Shown piece by piece: positions 1 through 10,100 of a stretch of DNA of 64,000 nucleotides. The notes under the pieces were generated by a model. It was given only the letters and a program-made list of their open reading frames with translations, had not been told where the DNA came from and did not search any database. Origin of the DNA: Calvatia gigantea (lineage: Eukaryota > Basidiomycota > Agaricomycetes > Agaricales > Lycoperdaceae); the NCBI GenBank assembly GCA_025093985.1, contig JACAAK010000003.1:1302001-1366000 (forward strand), given 5' to 3'. The number at the start of each line of letters is the position of its first letter. Position 1 is the stretch's first letter. Made by a program: the position numbers and the translations under genes.

Positions 1-217
1 GAGAGGTGATGAGGCGAACAGAATAGTGGATATCAGAGGGAGAAAGTTTAGATGGGCGGCCACCAACAGATTTGGAAAGTGTTGATCTATGTTTGGAGCG
101 AATCCTAGAAATAGTACTGACTCCCAGACCAGTAATAGAAGCAATATGATGAGCAGATTTCCCTTGGTCCAGGTAAGAGAGGACTCTATTGGTCTGAGTA
201 GAGGAAAGAGAGCGCAT
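1..217 (-). pseudogene. Tc1/mariner-like transposase, N-terminal fragment
   Basis: On the minus strand an ORF starts at ATG 217 and stays open to the window edge (72 codons). It begins MRSLSSTQ and contains a helix-turn-helix-like stretch (YLDQGKSAHHIASITGLGVS, then TISRIR) followed by a GGRP box, the usual start of Tc1/mariner transposases, which bind terminal repeats through such helices. The catalytic domain would lie beyond the window edge. A terminal-repeat-like sequence lies about 140 bp upstream, as expected for a Tc1 5' end. Family assignment rests on motif pattern only; activity cannot be judged. Confidence 0.6.
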
Positions 218-357
218 ATAGTTGTAAAGGTATAGTGGGGGAGTTAATTTGCACCTGAGAATAAGCACATCCATTTATACATCACCCTACATGGTCACAT
301 GATTTTATTTGTATTTATTTGATTGCAATAAACGAAGTCATGTGCTCAGAATTTGAG

Positions 358-562
358 AGGGACAAAACTGTTCCAATGTACTTAAAATATTAATTAATTA
401 ATAACTCCCCCAAAACAAAGGATTACATAATCATACTTTGCATATGATTAGATAAGATACTGGACTATCTACAATTAAATTAGGAAGTGCACAGCCACAG
501 TAGTCCTTGAGTTATGAGCTGATCTTCTGAAAAGTTCAAAACATTGGAACGGTTTTGTCCCT
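358..562. repeat. Inverted repeat pair, Tc1/mariner-type ends
   Basis: Two 21-bp inverted repeats, 358-378 and 542-562, differ at one base and share the core GGGACAAAAC. The left one is followed by TA (379-380), the Tc1 target dinucleotide, and sits upstream of the transposase start, so it may be the element's outer end. The right one may belong to a second element or bound a short non-coding (MITE-like) insertion. The DNA between them is AT-rich with no ORF. Confidence 0.55.
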
Positions 563-632
563 TACTGTAATGAGAATAAATGGACAGTAGCTTAGGCTAC
601 TGGTATAGTTATGTGTTTTCAGATATAGTATT

Positions 633-1257
633 TGTTACGAACTTACCACACCCCCGGACTCTCCGCATTAACGTATTAACCTTCCATATGGACTTTCCAT
701 TCTTCTTCCTGTATACCCCGGTCCGTTCTTTATTTATTTATCACATGTACTTCTACCTTCGCTTCTTATGACTCATTCTAAGTCATGTTCCTGTTTCACC
801 TTCATCTTTTCCACCATTGTACTTCTCTTTACCTGACTCCGTCTTCTTATGACTTGTACTCGTTCTTCTATTCATTTCACCTATCCCTATGATTCCGTAG
901 ATTACCAATTAACCCGTAGTAATTCCCGTTGACTCATATCTACTTACTACGTAATCTCTCATCTCCTATTCGCAGCTAGTATATAAACCCTAAGTAGTAC
1001 TTTGTATTACTTTAGGTTATTCTAGTAACAAGCTTCCTTATCTTCGCTCGTCTGCTACAAGGCTAACAACCTTGGGGACTGCAGTGACACTTAACTCGGA
1101 CTTCTCAGGCAAGCGCGAGCTTCTACTCGAGGGAGCGATCTGAAGCCTGCACAGAAGTCATTGAGACTTGTCAAATACTCCTGGGCTATAGCGTTGAACC
1201 TCTCCCTGAGTGGAGACGATCCGGGCCCGGTTGCGAAGTAAGGTAATGCACGTAACA
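633..1257 (+). repeat. Family A 5' LTR
   Basis: 625 bp, TGTTACG...CGTAACA. It holds a TATA motif at 980-987 and the predicted transcript start around 1014. The same LTR recurs at 9153-9777, on the minus strand at 33625-34246 and 42139-42760, as a near-complete solo LTR at 45741-46353, and at 50359-50984. Confidence 0.95.
980..1023 (+). promoter_or_regulatory. LTR promoter and self-primer sequence, family A
   Basis: TATATAAA (980-987) is followed 34 nt downstream by AGGTTATTCT (1014-1023), which is exactly complementary to 1260-1269 just after the LTR. In Tf1/sushi elements the 5' end of the mRNA folds back and primes reverse transcription, so the transcript is predicted to start at about 1014. 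The 34-nt spacing is also found in copy B and in families D and F. Confidence 0.7.
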
Positions 1258-1259
1258 TA

Positions 1260-1269
1260 AGAATAACCT
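1260..1269 (+). other. Primer binding site, self-priming type
   Basis: AGAATAACCT starts 3 nt after the 5' LTR and is the perfect 10-nt complement of 1014-1023 in the LTR. No TGG start typical of a tRNA 3' end is present here. The same sequence is kept in copy B at 42127-42136. The self-priming role is inferred by analogy to Tf1. Confidence 0.7.
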
Positions 1270-1407
1270 CTCCACCTCCTTTCTCTCGTTTCTATACGAC
1301 TCCAGTCTCTTACGGCCAGCTTCTGCCGATTATTCCTCTGTCCAGTTGACGTTGAGAAGCCTTCCCGGTAATAGGGTTAAGAAGAGTGGAACTTCGGGTC
1401 CACTGAT

Positions 1408-3483
1408 TTGTTTATTTGTCCTCCGCCAAGCAGCGTTGAGAAGAGTGGGCCTGGCTACCGCTATCTGTCTTTCTTCACCACGTCGCGAAAAGGGAAACGT
1501 CCCTTACACCCTCCTTCCTCATCCCCAGAACGATCATTCCATACACCAACCCAACACTCATTCGAGTCTCCTACTACTCCCCCGCCTAAACAAACTCATC
1601 AACCAGAAGGACCTTCTGCACCATTCTTAGAAAGGATTTATCATACCCCACGCACTAGATCACAAAAACCGAAACTACTACAAGAATTACCAGCATCTAC
1701 TAGAAAATCCACTGAACCTGAACCACTGAAACCAATACAAAGTGGCAAATTCAACTATTTTCGACCCGATTCGCCCGAGCAAGGTCCATCTCAAGAGTCA
1801 CCGCCACAGACACCATCCAGAGCCGTATCCCCTTCCCAATTTGGAATCGAAAACCCCCACATCTTACCATCCGTCCTTGAAGACAACGAAGACAACGAGA
1901 CGTTCCATCAGCTGCCCGAACATCCACTTGACTCCCAAGACATCCTCAATCGAGAAGGAACCCATCTTATATACACTCCAGACACCCTCGAATACCCAGA
2001 TATCCCGGGCTTTGAGTCACAAGAACCAATTTATCCAGAAATCGAAGGCATGGCTACTTCCACTCAAACACAAACTGAAACAAATAATGAACCAATCGAC
2101 CAACCACCACCCCGATCAGGAGCTACAACTCCCATATTCGGAATTGGACGACGAAGAACACCTGGAGAAGATCCTCCCCGTAGAGGTCGACAAGGAAGAG
2201 CGCCCTCTCCCTCCCCTCCCTCTTCACGAAACTCCAGCCATGGTTCATTCACTCCGTCCTCTTTCTCCATTGGAAGAGAAGGAGGAGGTCGACGAAGACA
2301 TCGTACTCCAGCCATTCAATTTGTAGGAAACGATGGAAATTCAAAAGAAATCGGACAAAAACCCCCGAACTTCAATGGAACAAACCCTCGATTCAAAACT
2401 TGGTGGATGCTAGTCAAAAACTATCTCGAAATGAACCCTAGAGCATTCACGGATGACCAGCGACAGATCAGATTCGTCCTCGGCCTTATGGTTGAAGGGA
2501 AAGCCGGATCCTGGTCTGAACAATATTACAAAAGCCGAATTACCGATGCCCGCGGAAAACCCATCCCTTGGAAATACTCTACCTTCGAAGAATTCGAAAT
2601 CGAAATCTTGAAACACTTCACTCCAGTAGATGAACAAATCACCACGCGAAGACAATAGTACGAATTAAAACAGAATAAGTCCTCAGCAGCAGACTTCAAT
2701 CTGGATTTCCAACGCCTTGCATCTATTGGAGGAATTCAAGACAACGAAGCATTAATTGAACAATATAAACGAGGACTCAATCCTAATCTCGCAAGAGAAG
2801 TATGGACTAGAAAAGAAGGACCACCCGAAACCATTGCTGAATGGTATACCGATGCAGTACGACGAGACTCAGTCAATCGTCAAGCTGACGCAATGTGGCC
2901 TAGAAACTTCCCTCGAAACCCAACTCACTACCAACCACCCCGTTTCCAACCAACCTACCACACTCGTTTTCAGCCAAATCGCCCACCTGCACGAACCATA
3001 CATGAAATGCAAGCAGAACCTCAGGACCCCTACGAACCACCTTACGAAAACGAAGAACTGTATCCCCCAGAACAGGATTACGCTTATGAAGACTACGACA
3101 TGGATGACCCTGAATTACAGCTAAATGCCGTATTCACTGCTGAGCAAGTTGCTCGCTACAAAGCTGGGAAATGCATAGGTTGTGGAAAATTTGGACATCT
3201 TATCAGCAACTGTCCAAATCCTGACCCAAATTTATCCAAGGAAAAACCACCTCCTAGACGACCCCACCCACCACAAAGAAGATTCATGCAACCACCCCAT
3301 TATGCACAACCCTCACAACCTCAAGCTTCCAGGAATTACTCCGGTGCCGCCCCTAATCAAACCCGAAAGATCTCTGCACTCGATATCCAAGCAATGATCA
3401 GAGAACTTCCAACGGACAAAAGAATGGAATTCAGAGAAGCATATATCTCTGACCCAACGCTCAAACCCTTTGGGGATTTTTGA
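1408..3483 (+). pseudogene. Family A gag, one in-frame stop
   Basis: Encodes the capsid/nucleocapsid precursor. One frame is open from about 1381 to the TGA at 3481-3483 apart from TAG at 2656-2658, where copy B has TGG. The first in-frame ATG is at 2050 (MATSTQTQ), yet the 670 bp upstream are open and conserved as protein in copy B, so translation may begin upstream at a non-ATG codon or after splicing. The N-terminal half is Pro/Ser/Glu-rich and probably disordered. A capsid-like segment (about 2330-2880) is followed by one CCHC knuckle, CIGCGKFGHLISNC, near 3173-3214. Pol follows in the -1 frame with overlap at the stop. Confidence 0.85.
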
Positions 3484-3484
3484 A
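3474..3484 (+). promoter_or_regulatory. Candidate -1 frameshift site at the gag stop
   Basis: Gag ends GAT TTT TGA within a run of five T (3477-3481). A P-site TTT at 3478-3480 can re-pair one base back at 3477-3479 and enter the pol frame as TTG AAG. The sequence is the same in copy B. It is not a canonical X XXY YYZ heptamer; reinitiation is the alternative. Confidence 0.4.
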
Positions 3485-6400
3485 GGTGTCACCCGATCCT
3501 GTAAAGGAATCGCTGGGTGACCCACAAATAAATCTAATAAAACTCCCTACCTCGGACAATAAAGCATCAATCTTTCTCCCTATCGAACTCAATCAGAACC
3601 ATTTACGAAATATCCCAGTCACCGCATTAATTGACTCTGGAGCCCAAAGAAACTTTATCTCCTCGAATTTTATAAACACCTATGGACTACGAACACGCCC
3701 TATCAAACATCCTATCAAAGTATCTAATGCGGATGGAACTTCCAATGAAAATGGATCAATCTATGAAAGTGTTGAACTAAACGCCTTAATTGATGGAAAA
3801 CAATGCCAATTCGAAGCCTACGTCTCAGGAATAGGATCCAAAGATCTAATCCTAGGATACCCGTGGCTACAACAAACAAACCCAGACATAAATTGGACTA
3901 CTCAAGAGTTCAAATGGCGAAACAACGACAACATCATACCCTTAATCGTAAAATCCACAAACGGACCTACCACTATCAACGAAATCGCCTTAGACATCCA
4001 TGGAATGAATGATACCGAACGTTACACCTACCTAGACGAAGACTTTGACCCACTTGCTGTAAAAGTCTTTGAAGCGATCATCCATGCGGAAGAACCTGAA
4101 CTCTCTATCGATGAACTCAAACTCTACTTGGAAAACATTGATTTCGACGAATTCCATTTGGAGCATGAACTCTACGAAATCACTCAAACTCCACATGAAC
4201 TCGAAATCAATACAAAAATCACCCAAGCTACAAGCCTCGCACAAAAATCAACCCCAAAAACCGATACAAAAGTGCCCAGGAAATACAAGAAATTCGCTTC
4301 ACTCTTCGACACGAAGAAATCCGAGCGATTCCCCCCTCCCAGACCATACGACCATAAAATTGAACTCTTGGATACCTTCAAACCAGAACTAGGGAAAACG
4401 TACCCCTTATCACCCCTTGAAACCGAAGAACTCAAGAAATTCATAAACGAAAACCTCCGAAAAGGATACATCCGAGAATCTGAATCTCCCATGGCCTCAT
4501 CCTTCTTCTTCGTAGGAAAGAAGGACGGGAAACTTCGACCATGCCAAGATTACCGTTACTTAAATAAACATACCAAGAAGAATGCGTACCCTATTCCTAT
4601 GATAATGACAATTATGGACAAACTTCAAGGAGCAAAACTATTCACAAAAATGGATGTCCGACTTGGATACAACAACATCCGTATTCGAGAAGGAGACCAA
4701 TGGAAAGCCGCATTCAAAACTCCAATTGGACTTTACGAGCCAAACGTCATGTTCTTTGGAATGTGCAACTCCCCAGCCACCTTCCAAAAGATGATGGACA
4801 CCATATTCGCAAAAATGCTAGATAAAGGAGGAATTATAATCTATATGGACGACATTCTCATCTACGCAAAAACTCAGGAAGAAATGGATCGCCTTACCTT
4901 GGAAGCGCTCCAGATCTTGAAAGACAATGATCTATACCTGAAACTAGAAAAATGCGAATTCGATAAAACCCATCTAGAATATCTCGGCATGATAATCTCC
5001 CCCAACAAGATCGAAATGGACAACACCAAACTCCGTGGAATAGAAGAATGGCCCTTACCCCGCACTACCCGCGATGTCAGAAAATTCATGGGATTCTGTA
5101 ACTTCTACCGAAAATTCATACATCGCTATGCCGACATCTCTCGACCGCTTAATGCTCTTCTATCCAAAACAAAGAAATTCGAATGGGAATACAAAGCAAA
5201 CGAAGCCTTCAGCCAACTAAAATCCGAATTCATGAAGAAACCCGTTTTGCTGATGCCAGACCAAACAAAACCCTTCTTTATCGAAACCGATGCCTCAAAA
5301 TATGCCTTAGGAGCAGTCTTATCACAGCAAGACATGAACGGAAACTACCACCCAGTAGCTTTCCTATCCAAAGCATTCAATCCTACCCAACGAAACTACG
5401 AAATACATGACAGGGAACTCCTTGCCATAATCACGGCACTAGAAGAATGGCGACACTACCTAGAAGGAGCCCAACATCGCGTAACCATACGTACTGATCA
5501 CAAGAACCTCACCTTTTGGAGAAAACCCCAAAATATTTCCAGAAGACAAGCTCGATGGCTTGGTTTCCTCTCACACTTCGACTTCGCAATTGAACACGTC
5601 CCAGGAACCAAAATACCTGCCGCCGATGCCCTCTCACGTCGACCAGATCACACCCCAGATGATGACAATGATAACGAAAATGTTATTGTCTTACCCGAGG
5701 AAGTATTCCTTAGGGAAATCACTGTATTACCAGACGAACTGTTCATCTCCATGGTTGATCAGAAATTACAGGATGACATCGTAAAATCATCGAAATATGA
5801 CGAAATCACCATGGAAGCCATGAAACGACTTCTATCAGAATCACCAGAAGCAATAAATCCGAAATACGGGATGATTCCCCGACCACATGGACATCTTATG
5901 ACATTCGAAGGAAAGGTCATCATCCCAGAAGACATGGAACTCCGCCGACGTGTCATCCAACGATACCACGACCACCCTTCGATCGGACACCCTGGAGAAC
6001 AAGAAACTTATCGCCTCGCCAAAGCTGAAGTATATTGGCCAGGAATGAGTACCTTCATACGAAATTACATTAAAGGATGCAGCGAATGCCAACAATTCAA
6101 AATTAACCGAAATCCTTCCCACCCTTCGTTGCAACCGATACCACCGCCGATATCTACTAGACCATTCGCCCATATCGCTATGGATCTGCTGACCGACTTA
6201 CCAAAATCCCACGGATTCGACTCAATTCTGTCCATAGTGGACCATGGACTTACGAAGGGGGTAATTCTCACTCCTTGTACAAAGGAAATCACCGCCAAAG
6301 GAATTGCCGACATAATTATAGACAAGGTCTACACCAGATTCGGACTACCGGACAAGATAATCTCCGACCGTGACCCCAGATTCCGAGCAAACTCCAGTCA

Positions 6401-7241
6401 AGCTCTCATGAAACGACTTGGAATCACCCAATCATTCTCATCAGCCTACCACCCTCAATCGGATGGAACAACAGAACGATTCAATCAGGAAATTGCAGCG
6501 TACCTATCTATCTACTGTACAGGAAATCCTTCCTCCTGGTCTAAAGCACTCCCAATCCTCGAATTCTCCCATAATTCACAAACACACTCTGACCGGAAAC
6601 AAACCCCTTTTGAACTCATGTATGGGACAAAACCCCATGGAATACCCACCATCCTGGAGGAATCAAACTTCACCACTACTGAAGAACGAATAGAACTCCT
6701 AGACCATGCACGAAGAGAAGCAATTGCTGCCCACAAACTAGCTATGGAACGCATGGAACAACGAATCAAAGCAAAATTCAAACCCTTCACCCTAGGACAA
6801 AAAGTGTGGCTTGAACGGAGAAACCTGAAACTCCCATTCAAATCAAACAAGATCGCACCAAAACGCCTCGGACCATTTACCATCAAAGAAGTCTTATCGC
6901 CACTCTCCTACCAACTGAAACTACCTGAAACATGGAAAATTCACAACATATTCCACACTACCCTTCTCTCCGAATACAGCGAAAACAATACCCATGGACC
7001 AAATCCATGACCACCTCTCCCTGACATAATAGAAGGAGAAGAAGAATATGAAATCGAAGGTATCTTGAACCATAGAACCAAGAATAAACAAAGGGAATAC
7101 TATATCAAGTGGAAAGGTTACAGCCACGAAGAAAACTCTTGGGAAAACGAAGCACAACTCTTACCACATGCCCAAGAACTGTTACGAAAATACCAACAAG
7201 AACACCACCTAATTCCCATCCCATCTAAAAGATATAAATAA
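3480..7241 (+). pseudogene. Family A pol: PR-RT-RNaseH-IN-chromodomain
   Basis: A single frame of about 1253 codons. Aspartic protease with ALIDSGA (Asp52); RT with YMDD at residues 455-458 (nt 4842-4853); RNase H with ETDAS (Asp604), HDREL and TDHKN; integrase with an H...H...C..C zinc site (IGHPGEQ then GCSECQQ) and a DDE core (MDLLTD, SDRDPRF, SDGTTERFNQE). A chromodomain (EYEIEGIL...EYYIKWKGYSHEENSWE, about 7038-7140) closes the protein; it normally steers integration to methylated-histone chromatin. The only break is TGA at 7008-7010, where other copies have CAA, separating the chromodomain. All visible catalytic residues are intact. It begins in the -1 frame from gag; no ATG stands at the start. 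Confidence 0.92.
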
Positions 7242-7302
7242 TCCAGGATTCGCCCAACTTCTCCATCATTCCTTAACAGCACTTCTACAAACCGAACTAC
7301 CA

Positions 7303-9120
7303 ATGGCACCAACCCAGAAAAACTACAAGAAGGGAAAGAAAGCGGCTATTGTAGCCTCATCCCCCTCTCCTTCCCTCTCTTCCATCTCCTCCCTTTCTAC
7401 TAAAAACAATTCCCCAGTCAGAAAAGCCCATTCTCTCCCCTCCTCCCCTCATATTTCTATATCCTACCCTCCCACCGTCACACCTGTGGGCCACGAAACC
7501 CCAATTCTCCCTACCGTCCAAGTTAACGAACTGCTCGAAAAGCCTATTATCACTCTCCCGAATGCCGTCTTCACCAAAGACGAGCTCCAACAATTCGCGG
7601 ATCAGAACAAACAATTCTGGGTCGACGTCTTCGTCGGTCCAGATTGCGTCTACATTCCCCCCTCCACCAAATCATCTCCCAGTGCCCCCTGGGATAAACT
7701 CACCTACCCAACAAGAATGGGAAGCAGCTCCGCTGTATCCCAACTTCATCCCCAGCAGCCAAACGTATCAAATCCACCCAACAACCCCGAACCAAGAGAC
7801 CCGCCAGTCTCTTTCTCCAACGTCGTCGCCGGAACCACTCCCCATACCGCCACCTACGACACGAAATCAACCCCACAGCGACTCCTCTGGTCGCCGAAAC
7901 CAAAGTACATCTACCCAATCCGGGCCGACAACCCTACCCCAACACTCCCCTCGGAGCGAGCTGGGATCCCGAAATCTGTTAGGGCAGAACTTCCTGTCCT
8001 CGACCAATGACACATTCCCCCCTCCACCGCCGGCCCCTCTCCAAAGTCCACCACAGCCACCACTGTCAATCCGAAACCCCCCAGGTCAGCCTGGGACGAA
8101 CTACACCCCACTGAACACTCGGCCGCGGGTTACATCACAGCCAACCCATCCGATCGAGACCCCGACAGACGAAGCAGCTTCTCCCCCGACCCCCCCTCTA
8201 CGAACGATAGACCTTCGCCCATGGAGTTATGGGCTAGAACTGATTTCTCATCTGAGGGATCCCTCCGCACGATGGTCCTCAAGGGAGGCCATCGAACTCG
8301 CTTCCGCACCGAATATCTACATAATGCCAATCAGCGAAATCACTGGCGCTTTATCTGCGACGCCATTTCACAGCTCGAACATCTTTCTCGGGATTATGAG
8401 CATGCTACCGATCGAGCGGCCCTATTTATCCAGGCATCACGAAGCCTTGGATTACCTCAGGCTTACGCCCGCTACCTCAACGAGCATAGCGTTAAGCCTA
8501 TCCCACCCAACCAGCGAACTGGCCCTTCTAAGGTCAGACCACACCAACGAGCCGATTCCCCTGCGAGAAACTCCTCCCCCGAACCGCATGTACCTTCCTC
8601 CTCCACATCTCTCCCATCCAGACGGACACATCCCACCCGAACGATTCGAAACGGCCATACACAACTTAATGGGCCAACTGGACCAACTTCTGAGCCTCAG
8701 AAATCTATTTGAAAACCCCTCGGCCCTAACTCAGGACGAGGAAGAACCCCAACCCAACCCCGAGCTATGAACAACCCGAACTTCGACCCGAAGGCCTTTT
8801 GCGAAAAATGTGCCAAACTTCACCTCCCTGCTGTAGGTCACTGGGCCAGTGATTGTGCCCATACCACTTGTCCCATCTGTCGAAAAACCCGCCCTGGCCA
8901 TTACCGCTGGACCTGCCCCCAATACTTCTGCCGACTCTGCGAAACTCTCAACCCGAAACACAAACCAGAAGATTGCCCGAAATACGTTGACCATGTCCAA
9001 GCTGTTGAGAATATGAAACAACGATTCCAAGAACAAGTATTGGAAAATCCCCGCGATGCCTTCGACGACGAATATTACGACGACGGCGTATCTTTGGACT
9101 ACTCAGTCCTATCTGCGTAA
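7303..9120 (+). pseudogene. Family A ORF3, accessory CCHC protein, two stops
   Basis: An extra ORF between pol and the 3' LTR, starting at ATG 7303 (MAPTQKNYKKGKK), 61 nt after the pol stop. The intact 605-codon form is in copy C (48509-50326). The first third is basic then Pro/Ser-rich; the middle is a more ordered stretch around MELWARTDF; the end has three Cys/His knuckles (C-x2-C-x9-H-x4-C, then twice C-x2-C-x6-H-x4-C). No signal peptide or membrane segment is seen, so it is not envelope-like; nucleic-acid binding is inferred. This copy has TGA at 8008-8010 and 8710-8712, each where other copies have an Arg (or Gln) codon, consistent with CGA to TGA. The Zn part is open again from ATG 8767. 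Confidence 0.8.
7562..8770 (+). CDS. Overlapping 402-codon frame inside ORF3
   Basis: A second long ORF in the +1 frame relative to ORF3, from ATG 7562 to TGA 8768-8770, uninterrupted here although the ORF3 frame has two stops. It is also 402 codons in copy B (35837-34629) and has one stop in copy C. Its stop overlaps the ATG of the Zn-knuckle segment as ATGA (8767-8770), a termination-reinitiation arrangement. The protein is Pro/Ser/Thr-rich, then has a less biased half around PWSYGLELISHLRD. It could be a real overlapping product or a by-product of low-complexity codon bias; the sequence alone does not decide. Confidence 0.4.
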   Translation: MPSSPKTSSNNSRIRTNNSGSTSSSVQIASTFPPPPNHLPVPPGINSPTQQEWEAAPLYPNFIPSSQTYQIHPTTPNQETRQSLSPTSSPEPLPIPPPTTRNQPHSDSSGRRNQSTSTQSGPTTLPQHSPRSELGSRNLLGQNFLSSTNDTFPPPPPAPLQSPPQPPLSIRNPPGQPGTNYTPLNTRPRVTSQPTHPIETPTDEAASPPTPPLRTIDLRPWSYGLELISHLRDPSARWSSREAIELASAPNIYIMPISEITGALSATPFHSSNIFLGIMSMLPIERPYLSRHHEALDYLRLTPATSTSIALSLSHPTSELALLRSDHTNEPIPLRETPPPNRMYLPPPHLSHPDGHIPPERFETAIHNLMGQLDQLLSLRNLFENPSALTQDEEEPQPNPEL

Positions 9121-9152
9121 ATTTCGGAGTAATTTACCTAGAGACGGGCTAA

Positions 9153-9777
9153 TGTTACGAACTTACCACACCCCCGGACTCTCCGCATTAACGTATTAAC
9201 CTTCCGTATGGACTTTCCATTCTTCTTCCTGTATACCCCGGTCCGTTCTTTATTTATTTATCACATGTACTTCTACCTTCGCTTCTTATGACTCATTCTA
9301 AGTCATGTTCCTGTTTCACCTTCATCTTTTCCACCATTGTACTTCTCTTTACCTGACTCCGTCTTCTTATGACTTGTACTCGTTCTTCTATTCATTTCAC
9401 CTATCCCTATGATTCCGTAGATTACCAATTAACCCGTAGTAGTTCCCGTTGACTCATATCTACTTACTACGTAATCTCTCATCTCCTATTCGCAGCTAGT
9501 ATATAAACCCTAAGTAGTACTTTGTATTACTTTAGGTTATTCTAGTAACAAGCTTCCTTATCTTCGCTCGTCTGCTACAAGGCTAACAACCTTGGGGACT
9601 GCAGTGACATTTAACTCGGACTTCTCAGGCAAGCGCGAGCTTCTACTCGAGGGAGCAATCCGAAGCCTGCACAGAAGTCATTGAGACTTGTCAAATACTC
9701 CTGGGCTATAGCGTTGAACCTCTCCCTGAGTGGAGACGATCCGGGCCCGGTTGCGAAGTAAGGTAACGCACGTAACA
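9153..9777 (+). repeat. Family A 3' LTR
   Basis: 625 bp, TGTTACG...CGTAACA, with six transitions relative to 633-1257. The purine-rich GAGACGGG about 10 bp upstream is the likely plus-strand primer. Confidence 0.95.
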
Positions 9778-9945
9778 GTTGAGGACCTACGAACTATCCA
9801 ACTTAATATTGAGGAAAAAGTTGATATTGATGTGATCTTGGATGAAGGGTCCCAGATAATTGGAATTTGATGCAATGTATGGGAACAATTAGGACTAGCT
9901 ATGTGATCTGACCAGTAAAGAGGGAGATTACAGCTAGGTACACGA
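9778..9945 (+). pseudogene. Decayed retroelement protease-like fragment
   Basis: Translating the plus strand from 9778 gives a short stretch ending VDIDVILDEGSQIIGI before a stop, resembling the start of a retropepsin (LDEGSQ in place of the usual DSG/DTG). It is cut on the left by family A and on the right by a D-type LTR. The element of origin is not recognised. Confidence 0.35.
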
Positions 9946-10097
9946 TGTTATGACCTTAGTCTGAGTAAACCTCAGGTTGCAACTTAGGGTAAGTCTTGAG
10001 GGCAAATAAGGGGAGAGAAACTAGGTGGTTAAGCATACCAAATACAGGAGCATGTATGTATGTTTAAATACAGAAGGGCCATCCAGTTGAATGGATA
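9946..10097 (-). repeat. Truncated D-family LTR
   Basis: Starts TGTTATGACCTTAGTCTGAG and follows the D-family LTR in the orientation of copy D2, including the complement of the CTTAACC primer segment, until it breaks off inside the LTR near 10097. Confidence 0.7.
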
Positions 10098-10100
10098 GGG

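Larger units (their letters stand above)
633..9777 (+). mobile_element. Gypsy family A copy 1, full-length
   Basis: A complete LTR retrotransposon of 9145 bp: two 625-bp LTRs, gag, pol (protease, RT, RNase H, integrase, chromodomain) and a third ORF before the 3' LTR. LTR ends are the perfect inverted repeat TGTTACG...CGTAACA. The LTRs differ at 6 of 625 positions, all transitions, 4 of them at CpG, so the insertion is fairly recent. The 5-bp flanks (GTATT left, GTTGA right) do not match, so no target duplication is visible; the flanks were probably rearranged. One in-frame stop in gag, one before the chromodomain and two in ORF3 make this copy defective. Confidence 0.93.

Noticed and set aside
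580..771. 63-codon ORF across the LTR start
   Set aside because: It crosses the LTR boundary and has no coding character; the same LTR sequence recurs without it elsewhere.
1258..1275. tRNA-primed PBS in family A
   Set aside because: There is no TGG start next to the LTR and no recognisable tRNA 3' end, while a perfect complement exists in the LTR. D-type elements do have TGG after the LTR, but the 11-nt LTR match is the better explanation.
2064..2315. Minus-strand ORF opposite gag, seen in both A and B
   Set aside because: It is conserved only because the gag sequence on the other strand is; codon pattern fits the gag frame.
7303..9120. ORF3 of family A (and of D) as an envelope gene
   Set aside because: The position fits, but no signal peptide, transmembrane segment or glycoprotein-like cysteine pattern is visible; Pro-rich regions and zinc knuckles point elsewhere.
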